A DNA stretch of 13,802 bases from assembly GCA_946619625.1 (NCBI GenBank), contig CAMOMF010000137.1:1-13802 (forward strand), written 5' to 3'. Numbering within the stretch: the first letter of the stretch is position 1; each line of letters opens with the position of its first letter. Origin of the DNA: an uncultured Bacteroidales bacterium (lineage in GTDB: Bacteria > Bacteroidota > Bacteroidia > Bacteroidales > Paludibacteraceae). Positions 6,444-12,489 of this stretch are shown one piece after another. Under the pieces are notes generated by a model. That model worked only from the letters and a program-made list of their open reading frames with translations. It made no database searches and was not told the origin of the DNA. Position numbers and translations under genes: made by a program.

Positions 6444-8259
6444 ACTGATAATAAGTACTCTGCTACTCGCGCCTTTGGGCGTTTGGGCACAGGATGAGAC
6501 GGTCAACGATAGTGTAATCGACCGCACCGTAACCGTGGAACGCGAGTTCCAACCCACCGTGAAAGCAGCGGGCAAACTGGACACCAAGCCCCAGGTGTTC
6601 CAACCCGAATTGGAAGATGCCATCTTTATTTACAGCGACTACAGTTCACCGCTCAACATCGACAAAAACGTGAACACGCTGGGCTATGCCACCACGGTAT
6701 TCAACCGTCCACGTGTCCACCACGGCTACCTGCGCGGTGGAATAGGTCACCCGAACACGCTGCTGGACTTCAGCTACCGTGTGGATGACGAGACTCTGGG
6801 TATTCGCGACAGCCGCGGCAAGGCGAAGAAAGAGGGATATCTGGACCTCCATGCCAACCATTTCGGGCAGTGGGGACGCAAAATGCTGGAAAAAACGTCC
6901 ATCGGATTGGACTACACGTACAATTTTCCGGCGGCGCAACTATATTTCAGCGCAGCAGGCGGCAACGAGTTCTTCACCCATTACTACAGATATATCGACC
7001 ATGCCACGAACACATTTAACACGGCGTGGAAAGACTTCGACAAGAACATCAACCAAGCCTTCTGGAATGCGGACGCGAAGATCGGTGTACAGAACATTCC
7101 CGGTGCTGAAGTGTTGTACCGCGCGCAGACCGGTTACGAGGGATTCTATATTCCGGACGGACATGGAGTTATCCCAAGTTCGCTGCAAGAACACAAGGTG
7201 CACACTACCGCCATGTTCGAGTGGTCGAAAGACGTACACCACATCGGCATTGACGCAGACGTACAGAACCGCTTCTACACGGGGGCAACTCCCATCACCT
7301 CGAAGCACGGCATTCACGTGGAGCCTTACTACTGCTACGAGGGCGACCGCATACGTGTACATGCCGGCGTGAACCTCGACTTGGGTTTGGGCGGTTATCG
7401 CGGCAGGCTGAACAAGTCAGACGTCAACGCTTTCGGCGTTTCGCCAAATGTGCATTTCGAGGCGGACATCACCAAGACTTGGCTGACCTTCTTTGCCAAC
7501 GCCACTGGCGGACTGGCGGCAGAGGGTTTCCGCGAGGAATTAGGGGAACACCGTTTTCTGGACGTACAGAACCTTATTAGTGTCATGCAAAACGGCTGCT
7601 GCGCGGCGTATAAACCCATCGATGCGGTGGCAGGTTTCCGTTTCAAACCACTGCCAACGCTGCTTTTTGAGGTGCATGCAGGGTACTCCATGACCTTGGA
7701 CGAACATATTTTGGGCTATTATTTATGGAACAGATTCCAGCACATTGAGCAAGACCAGCAGACCGTGAAAGTGGGTGGTACGCTGCACTATCACTACCAA
7801 GACATCTTCACCATGGAACTGGGCGGCGACTATTTCTTCGGTCCAAGCCGCGAGTTGAAAGCACGAGAAGACGTCACAATGGAGTTTCTGGACCTGGAGC
7901 AGGGCGATTGGAATTGGAACGCAGCGCCTTACGGCAAGTGCAAATGGCAGATTCATGCCCGCTTTGACGGCAGAATAAACAAGCACTGGTCGCTGTATTC
8001 CGACAACTACTTAGTGGGGAGTCGTACGATGCTGACGCTTGATAAGTCGGGGCAGAGACTGGCACCGAGTGATGATATTGTCCTTAAGCCTTACTTCGAC
8101 TTGAACCTCGGCGCAGAGTACACCTACAACGACCGTCTGTCTTTCTTCGGACAACTGAACAACTACCTGGCATGGACTGCGGCACTGACGCCTATGCTGC
8201 TGCCCTACACTCCCGCGCAAGGGGTCAACTGCCTGTTCGGCGTAAGTTGGAAGTTCTGA
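6436..8259 (+). CDS. outer-membrane beta-barrel protein paired with the TPR protein
   Basis: 607 residues from the ATG at 6436. Residues 1-18 (MNKLIISTLLLAPLGVWA) form a signal peptide before QDET. A short conserved-looking segment follows at 31-48, TVTVEREFQPTVKAAGKL, then a region of alternating hydrophobic/aromatic strands with Tyr, Trp and Gly turns to the end. The C-terminus VSWKF ends in Phe, the usual last residue of barrels inserted by the BAM complex. There is no convincing TonB plug domain, so this should not be called a TonB-dependent receptor, though such proteins are sometimes named that way. It starts inside the TPR gene (8-bp overlap), implying translational coupling. Two further in-frame ATGs (6424, 6430) would add MTMT; 6436 gives the cleanest signal peptide. 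A terminator follows at 8277. Substrate or assembly role unknown. Confidence 0.85.
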   Translation: MNKLIISTLLLAPLGVWAQDETVNDSVIDRTVTVEREFQPTVKAAGKLDTKPQVFQPELEDAIFIYSDYSSPLNIDKNVNTLGYATTVFNRPRVHHGYLRGGIGHPNTLLDFSYRVDDETLGIRDSRGKAKKEGYLDLHANHFGQWGRKMLEKTSIGLDYTYNFPAAQLYFSAAGGNEFFTHYYRYIDHATNTFNTAWKDFDKNINQAFWNADAKIGVQNIPGAEVLYRAQTGYEGFYIPDGHGVIPSSLQEHKVHTTAMFEWSKDVHHIGIDADVQNRFYTGATPITSKHGIHVEPYYCYEGDRIRVHAGVNLDLGLGGYRGRLNKSDVNAFGVSPNVHFEADITKTWLTFFANATGGLAAEGFREELGEHRFLDVQNLISVMQNGCCAAYKPIDAVAGFRFKPLPTLLFEVHAGYSMTLDEHILGYYLWNRFQHIEQDQQTVKVGGTLHYHYQDIFTMELGGDYFFGPSRELKAREDVTMEFLDLEQGDWNWNAAPYGKCKWQIHARFDGRINKHWSLYSDNYLVGSRTMLTLDKSGQRLAPSDDIVLKPYFDLNLGAEYTYNDRLSFFGQLNNYLAWTAALTPMLLPYTPAQGVNCLFGVSWKF

Positions 8260-8276
8260 CCCGTGACTTTTATAAT

Positions 8277-8307
8277 AAAGGCTGCCCCATCATCGGACAG
8301 CCTTTTT
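8277..8307 (+). terminator. intrinsic terminator of the TPR/barrel operon
   Basis: AAAGGCTG (8277-8284) pairs with CAGCCTTT (8298-8305); inside, after one C-A mismatch, CC pairs with GG around loop CATCATC. A run of five T at 8303-8307 ends the structure, 17 bp after the stop codon. In the other direction the same hairpin could weakly end the convergent receptor transcript. Confidence 0.88.
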
Positions 8308-8347
8308 GTTTATTGGGCTTTTTGCCCCAATTGTCCTTCTATTTTTG

Positions 8348-8406
8348 CTATTCTTACTATTCTACTATTCTACTCGTTTTATAACGATACTTATTCCCAC
8401 TATTCT
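8348..8406. repeat. CTATTCT short repeats between convergent genes
   Basis: CTATTCT occurs at 8348, 8357, 8365 and 8400, the first three nearly in tandem (9 and 8 bases apart). A small GGGC/GCCC hairpin lies just before at 8315-8327. The stretch is T-rich and holds no gene. The periodicity resembles slippage-type intergenic repeats such as the ACTCC cluster at 3077-3209. Confidence 0.5.
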
Positions 8407-8427
8407 TAGCGGCCGGAACTCTTTTTG

Positions 8428-10719
8428 TTAGAAGTTCACCACAAAACCTCCGTGTACATTGATACCCGCCTGGGCGAAGTACCACGGCCAGGGGTGCGTA
8501 CCATCTTCCATATAAGAGGCATCAGCACCGCCGTTGTTGGCGTACTTGGCATTGAAGATATTGTTCACTTGGCAGAGCAGGCGCACTTCAGGCAAATATT
8601 TAGCTTGCGACCAACTACGCAGCGGCAGTGTGTATTGCACATTCAGGTTAGTGGTGGTAAACGCCTTGAGGGCGGCACTCTCATGCATGGTATTGTCCAG
8701 ATACTGTTTGCTGGTAACATTGGTCTGTATAGTCGCAGTGAGCCCCTTGTAGTCGAAGGTAAAGAGTGACATAGCGGTAATCATGGGTGAAAAGGCGATA
8801 GTTGTCTCCTTGAAGAACCACGTGTCCTGGCGCACCCATTCGTAGTTCTCGTCGTATATGTCCACTATTTGCTCGTAGTTGAGAATCTTGTTGCGGGAAA
8901 GAACGAAGTTGCCGTCCCAACGGAACCAGTCGGTAATCTTCACACCCGCTGTCAGTTCGATACCCATACGGTACGAGTCTTTCACGTTCTTGGTGGACAT
9001 AGCCCCCACGTCGTTGTAGTCGCCGGTAAGGACCAGTTGATTGTCGTAGTCCATGAAATACAGGTTTGCCCCCACGGCAAAGCGCGGGTGGGAGTAAGTG
9101 TAGCCCACTTCGTAATCGTACAGACGCTCAGGCAGAGGCATGTTGCCACTGAAAGTGCCATCCTCTTCCATGTGGATATTCTCCGTAAAATTGGCACGGC
9201 TGGGCTCGCGGTTGGCAATGGCAAAACTGGCATAAGCAAGATGTCCGCGGTTCTCGTAGGTTAGTCCCGCCTTGGGGTTGAAGAAATGATATTGTTTTTT
9301 CAGGTTAATGGGCGACATGTCTTCATCGTTGACTCCATGGATACGGTAATCAATGAAGCGGTACTGCAGGTCGGCGTAAATAGACAGGCGCTCACGCTGT
9401 CTGTTGATGACGCGCCAGTTCGCCTTGGCATAAACGTTGGCGTCTGTCTTGCCGCCGTTGTTGCGATAATACTCGTAGTTGACGGGCAGAAGTCCGCCAT
9501 AATGCAGGTCGTTGATGTAAGGCAGCGTACCGGTATGCAGGTTAGAGTAGTTGCTGGCTGTAGCACCTATCTGCACATCCGCAGGTTCGGACACATACTT
9601 GGTACTGAGGACCGCCCCGTAAAAATGGCTGTTAAGGTGCTTGCGGTACAGAGCATAGGCTTTTTTGACTTTTTCCCCGTTCTCATCAGTATAATTGTCG
9701 AGCCCAAAATAGGAAAATTTCTTGTTCTTGTACTGCTCGTAGTAACCCTTACCATGGGTATAGAAAAGGGTCGCATTGAGGCTCCAATGGTGCGAAAAAG
9801 AGTGTCCCACATGCAGTTGCAGGTGCTGCTGGGCGTAATTGTCGGTCTGATTGTCGTAATAGACCGTCGAGTCGCTGCCGTCAGAAGCCATGACGGTATA
9901 TTCACCTGCAGGGTTATAGCGGCGGTCCGCCCCATTCACTCCATAAGCGGTGTTGTAGTCCACGCCGTCCCACGCCATACCGGTTTTCTCGTTGCCGCCA
10001 AAGAAAGACAGCACCACTTTCGTTTTGTCTGTATAGTAACCGAGGTCGGAGAAATAAGAATAAAGGTCCGAGGTGGCGCGATAAAGGAAACCATCGGAGT
10101 TGACCTTGCTGAACCGCGCGTTCATAGCAAAACGCCCCTTGCCCAGACGGGGAGAAACAAGGTGCGCCGTTCCCATCTCACGGAAAGTGTTGTACATCCC
10201 GCCATTGAAACCGATAGTGAAATGATTCGTGGTGTCAAGCCGGTTATTGTCGGTACGCATGTTGATGGCACCTCCAAACGCAGAACCATTGGTGGAAGTG
10301 CCCACGCCGCGCTGAACGTCCACCGAGGAGAGCGAAGTGGCCAAGTCGGTCATATTCACCCAGAACACGGTCTGCGACTCCTGGTCGTTCATCGGCACGT
10401 CATTCATGGTCATGGTAATACGCGAATGGTCTGTACCACGCAAACGGAAATAACTGTAACCCACACCCAAACCGTCGTCAGAGGTCACCTGCAAAGCCGG
10501 AGTGAGCATCAGCAGGTAGGGCAAATTTTGTCCGGTGTTATCCTTGTTGAGTTGCTGATTTTCCAACTTGACATGGTTGGAAGAAGTCTGCTGAACACGC
10601 TCTGCGACCACCTCAATGTCAGCCATTTGGTTCATGAGGAGTGTCAATGTGTCCGCTTCCTGCGCATGCAGGAAAAACGGTGCAGCACAGGCTGCGAAAA
10701 GAAGAAACGGTTTTTTCAT
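8428..10719 (-). CDS. TonB-dependent outer-membrane receptor, probable thiamin/TPP uptake
   Basis: 763 residues. Signal peptide 1-19 (MKKPFLLFAACAAPFFLHA) before QEAD; possible TonB box around IEVVAERV (35-42). The plug domain spans about 47-155 and shows the family motifs YFRLRGTDHSRITMTMNDVP, NDQESQTVFWVNM and VDVQRGVGTSTNGSAFGGAI. The rest is a 22-strand-type barrel ending VVNF, with the usual C-terminal Phe. It lacks the extra N-terminal carboxypeptidase-like domain common in Bacteroidota polysaccharide receptors. The key functional clue is the TPP riboswitch immediately upstream (10763-10841): receptors under this control import thiamin or its phosphates across the outer membrane using TonB-ExbBD energy. 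No pnuT or thiamin kinase gene lies next to it here, so it stands alone at its 3' side. Family assignment is firm; substrate is inferred from the riboswitch. No independent promoter was found before the riboswitch. Confidence 0.95.
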   Translation of the reverse strand: MKKPFLLFAACAAPFFLHAQEADTLTLLMNQMADIEVVAERVQQTSSNHVKLENQQLNKDNTGQNLPYLLMLTPALQVTSDDGLGVGYSYFRLRGTDHSRITMTMNDVPMNDQESQTVFWVNMTDLATSLSSVDVQRGVGTSTNGSAFGGAINMRTDNNRLDTTNHFTIGFNGGMYNTFREMGTAHLVSPRLGKGRFAMNARFSKVNSDGFLYRATSDLYSYFSDLGYYTDKTKVVLSFFGGNEKTGMAWDGVDYNTAYGVNGADRRYNPAGEYTVMASDGSDSTVYYDNQTDNYAQQHLQLHVGHSFSHHWSLNATLFYTHGKGYYEQYKNKKFSYFGLDNYTDENGEKVKKAYALYRKHLNSHFYGAVLSTKYVSEPADVQIGATASNYSNLHTGTLPYINDLHYGGLLPVNYEYYRNNGGKTDANVYAKANWRVINRQRERLSIYADLQYRFIDYRIHGVNDEDMSPINLKKQYHFFNPKAGLTYENRGHLAYASFAIANREPSRANFTENIHMEEDGTFSGNMPLPERLYDYEVGYTYSHPRFAVGANLYFMDYDNQLVLTGDYNDVGAMSTKNVKDSYRMGIELTAGVKITDWFRWDGNFVLSRNKILNYEQIVDIYDENYEWVRQDTWFFKETTIAFSPMITAMSLFTFDYKGLTATIQTNVTSKQYLDNTMHESAALKAFTTTNLNVQYTLPLRSWSQAKYLPEVRLLCQVNNIFNAKYANNGGADASYMEDGTHPWPWYFAQAGINVHGGFVVNF

Positions 10720-10760
10720 TACACCCGAAAATTATGAATTATACGTTACAAAGGGGTGTA
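10720..10760 (-). promoter_or_regulatory. riboswitch expression platform sequestering the start codon
   Basis: In the transcript, TACACCC (10760 to 10754) is complementary to GGGTGTA (10726 to 10720), which directly abuts the ATG at 10719. The overlapping segment CACCCCTT (10758 to 10751) is instead complementary over 8 bases to AAGGGGTG (10839 to 10832), the 5' conserved strand of the TPP aptamer. When TPP folds the aptamer, CACCC is released and can block the start; without TPP, it pairs with the aptamer strand and leaves the start open. No T-run follows, so control of translation fits better than termination. The pairings are seen; the mechanism is inferred. Confidence 0.7.
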
Positions 10761-10762
10761 TG

Positions 10763-10841
10763 ACAAGAAGAACTCTTTCCCTTGGCAGCATTACCTGCCC
10801 AGGTTCATAGGGTATAATCTCAGCCTTACGGCACCCCTTGT
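10763..10841 (-). ncRNA. TPP riboswitch (THI element) aptamer
   Basis: Reading the minus strand: GGGGTGCC, a very short P3 stem GCC/GGC closed by GTAA, CTGAGA (10823-10818), ATACCC, then GAACCTG, a P5 stem GGCAG/CTGCC with the conserved GTAATG, and AAGGGAA. All conserved THI-box blocks are present in the right order. ACAAG (10841-10837) and CTTGT (10767-10763) can close P1, with about ten unpaired or internally folded bases between GGGAA and the P1 3' strand. It binds thiamin pyrophosphate and represses the downstream TonB-dependent receptor. Confidence 0.95.
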
Positions 10842-10856
10842 TTATTTTATTATTAT

Positions 10857-10892
10857 TTGGTCTAATAAGTCCAATTGGTATAATAAGCCCAA
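10857..10892. repeat. 18-bp tandem direct repeat upstream of the riboswitch
   Basis: TTGGTCTAATAAGTCCAA (10857-10874) is followed without gap by TTGGTATAATAAGCCCAA (10875-10892): 16 of 18 bases agree. Each unit is itself roughly palindromic with TTGG/CCAA ends. They fill most of the 62-bp gap between the stop of the PorT-like gene and the aptamer. They may be regulator half-sites, RNA hairpins, or a replication-slippage duplicate. Confidence 0.8.
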
Positions 10893-10903
10893 CTGACCTG
10901 ATA

Positions 10904-11683
10904 TTATTTCAACTTGTAAACGAAACTTACGTACCAACCCCACTCCCACATATGCTGCTTGGCAACATACTGGTGCTTGATGAGGTTGTTCAGTCCGAAG
11001 TCGTATCCGGCTTGCAGACGATACTTGTCCCACTCTATACCGCCGCCAACGCCCAACTGCATATTAAAACGGTGCAGGTCGCCCACAGCATAGCGGTCGT
11101 AGTTCGATGTACGGACGCCCATACTCTCAAGACTTTCCTTCGAGCCGATAACAGAACCGTACGAGTCGGACAGGTGCAACTGCAAGTAGTCGGGTTGCGC
11201 CAGACCTACCTGAAAATTCGGTCCGCCGTAAAAGAACAGCGCCAGTTCCCTCCAAAGGGGAATACGGTAGAACGCACGCAGGGGAACATTCAACTGGTGC
11301 TCCATGACATGGTGGCGGATGTAGTCACCGTCAGCATGCTGCGCCTCGAGTGTAGTGGCAGGCCAGTGCTGTTCAATCGACCCGTAAGTGATGGCATAAA
11401 TAACACCCGTCTGCAAGGCAAAACGCATGGGCAGATTGAAATCCACCGTCGCACCCAGACGCATTCCGTGCAGGTAGGGGTTCATCACATTGGACGTGTT
11501 GGAGTGCTGCCAGTTCTGTGCATATCCCACTTCCAGACGCCAGTTCATGCTGAAGTTATACACCTCTTTGGGTTTCGCCTGCTTGCGGGTAGGGTCGAAG
11601 AACTCTTCCTGCTGTGCGAAAGACGCGGCAACAAACAGAGTCCCCAACAGGACGAGAATAATATGTTTGAACGTTTGTTTCAT
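10904..11683 (-). CDS. PorT-like small outer-membrane beta-barrel protein
   Basis: 259 residues from the ATG at 11683. A signal peptide MKQTFKHIILVLLGTLFVAA then SFAQ, cleavage likely after SFA or near QQEE. The mature part shows amphipathic beta strands with Gly/aromatic residues typical of the Bacteroidota small-barrel (PorT/OMP beta-barrel) families: RLEVGYAQNW, GATVDFNLPMRFALQTGVIY, QLNVPLRAFYRI, ALFFYGGPNFQVG, LGVGGGIEW, ending WGWYVSFVYKLK. That class is usually an 8-10-strand outer-membrane protein of unspecified role. A longer frame begins at 11695 (MQSE before MKQT), but that codon overlaps the promoter -7 box, so 11683 must be used. The coding start lies only 9 bases from that box. 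Downstream is the riboswitch-controlled receptor, with no visible terminator between. Confidence 0.85.
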   Translation of the reverse strand: MKQTFKHIILVLLGTLFVAASFAQQEEFFDPTRKQAKPKEVYNFSMNWRLEVGYAQNWQHSNTSNVMNPYLHGMRLGATVDFNLPMRFALQTGVIYAITYGSIEQHWPATTLEAQHADGDYIRHHVMEHQLNVPLRAFYRIPLWRELALFFYGGPNFQVGLAQPDYLQLHLSDSYGSVIGSKESLESMGVRTSNYDRYAVGDLHRFNMQLGVGGGIEWDKYRLQAGYDFGLNNLIKHQYVAKQHMWEWGWYVSFVYKLK

Positions 11684-11692
11684 TTCGGACTG

Positions 11693-11724
11693 CAAAGGTA
11701 CTACTTTTTTTTGAATTATGCAAA
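11693..11724 (-). promoter_or_regulatory. promoter of the PorT-like gene
   Basis: On the minus strand TACCTTTG lies at 11700-11693 and TTTG at 11724-11721, exactly 20 bp apart, with TTTGCATAATTCAAAAAAAA as the -33 and spacer. The ATG is at 11683, so the transcript should have only a few untranslated bases. It fires divergently from the promoter at 11794-11825. Confidence 0.85.
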
Positions 11725-11793
11725 CATTTTGCCCTAAAATGTGCCAAAAAGTGCGTAATAATGAACAAAATTACAATTCAAATCAGGAAAGCC

Positions 11794-11825
11794 CTTGCAA
11801 ATATCAGGAAAAAGGTGTACCTTTG
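11794..11825 (+). promoter_or_regulatory. promoter of the C_GCAxxG_C_C gene
   Basis: CTTG at 11794-11797 and TACCTTTG at 11818-11825 with exactly 20 bp between. Expected start about 11831, leader about 13 nt before the ATG at 11844. The spacer (CAAATATCAGGAAAAAGGTG) is the most divergent of the five promoters of this type in the window. Confidence 0.85.
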
Positions 11826-11843
11826 CAGTCAAAACGCATAAAT

Positions 11844-12227
11844 ATGGAAACACGCAAACACATAGCAGTGGAAAAGAAACGCTGCGGGACACACAACTGC
11901 GCCCAAGCGGTGGCATGCGCCTATGCCGACTTGGTGAACATACCGGAACAAACTATGCAGGAGATGACCAGTGCTTTCGGCACCGGAATGGGTAACATGG
12001 AGGGTACATGCGGGGCGGTTGTAGGCGCAGGAATAATCCTCGGATTGAAGCACAAGGACCGCATCGTGGCACGCAGGCAGATGAAGCAACTGATGGAACG
12101 CTTTCAGGCACAGAACGGTGCCACACAGTGCCGCAAGTTGAAAGGAGTAGATACCGGCATCGTACTGCGCCAGTGCAACGACTGCGTTGGCGATGCGGCA
12201 GAAATGTTAGAGTCTCTGCTGGACTGA
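11844..12227 (+). CDS. C_GCAxxG_C_C family redox protein
   Basis: 127 residues, cytoplasmic (no signal peptide). Seven cysteines in the family pattern: Cys14-x4-Cys19, Cys25, the signature Cys56-Gly-Ala-x2-Gly, Cys96, and Cys111-x2-Cys114. NCAQAV after the first pair and GMGNMEGTCGAVVGAGIILG around Cys56 match the C_GCAxxG_C_C (probable redox-active) family. These proteins are thought to use thiols or a metal/cluster in electron transfer, but no reaction is settled. The frame is open further upstream to 11718, but the promoter -7 box ends at 11825, so only the ATG at 11844 can be used. It is divergent from the PorT-like gene and convergent with waaA; it is a single-gene unit with a terminator about 200 bp downstream. 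Confidence 0.9.
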   Translation: METRKHIAVEKKRCGTHNCAQAVACAYADLVNIPEQTMQEMTSAFGTGMGNMEGTCGAVVGAGIILGLKHKDRIVARRQMKQLMERFQAQNGATQCRKLKGVDTGIVLRQCNDCVGDAAEMLESLLD

Positions 12228-12370
12228 ACTATATGGGAGGTCGTTACAAACAGAACAACCATAATCGATGTACAGGTCGAATAATCTTCAATCCAAACTT
12301 GCAATTGGAGGTTCCCGGCGAAGCATGATACCCCCTAAAAAGCCGAAAATTTACAGGTGCAACTCCCCAC

Positions 12371-12414
12371 GAGAGATGACCGAGAGACGACCGAGAGATG
12401 ACCGAGAGATGAGC
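12371..12414. repeat. four tandem 11-bp repeats
   Basis: GAGAGATGACC is repeated at 12371, 12382, 12393 and 12404, the second copy with C for T at position 7 and the last with G for C at position 10. A partial fifth (GA) follows. It lies between the redox gene stop and its terminator. The unit is one helical turn, so the same face of DNA is presented four times. The 12228-12489 stretch otherwise contains no gene. Confidence 0.92.
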
Positions 12415-12429
12415 GACACTTTTTTACTG

Positions 12430-12459
12430 AAACGGAAAGCGGAATTTTGCCGTTTTTTT
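12430..12459 (+). terminator. intrinsic terminator downstream of the redox gene
   Basis: AAACGG (12430-12435) pairs with CCGTTT (12450-12455), with further AAA/TTT pairing next to a bulge, followed by T to 12459 (seven in all from 12453). It is oriented for plus-strand transcripts coming from 12227; facing the other way there is no T-run, so it is a weak end for waaA. Confidence 0.7.
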
Positions 12460-12489
12460 CCATCACAGGTTATCTTGACTGAAGGCACA

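Noticed and set aside
5343..6623. Long minus-strand open frame (426 codons) under the TPR gene
   Set aside because: It crosses the junction of two real plus-strand genes, has no recognisable domain and no promoter; an antisense shadow.
9286..10737. Long open frame on the plus strand (483 codons) opposite the TonB-dependent receptor
   Set aside because: It is antisense to a gene with clear plug-domain motifs, has no family features, and arises from codon bias of the real gene.
11693..11695. ATG at 11695 as start of the PorT-like gene
   Set aside because: It lies inside the -7 box of the promoter and would place charged residues before the signal peptide.
11718..11843. N-terminal extension of the C_GCAxxG_C_C protein from 11718
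   Set aside because: The segment contains both divergent promoters; translation can only begin after 11825.
12371..12414. CRISPR array
   Set aside because: Units are 11 bp and abut directly with no spacers; the same applies to the 24-bp units in waaA and the ACTCC cluster.
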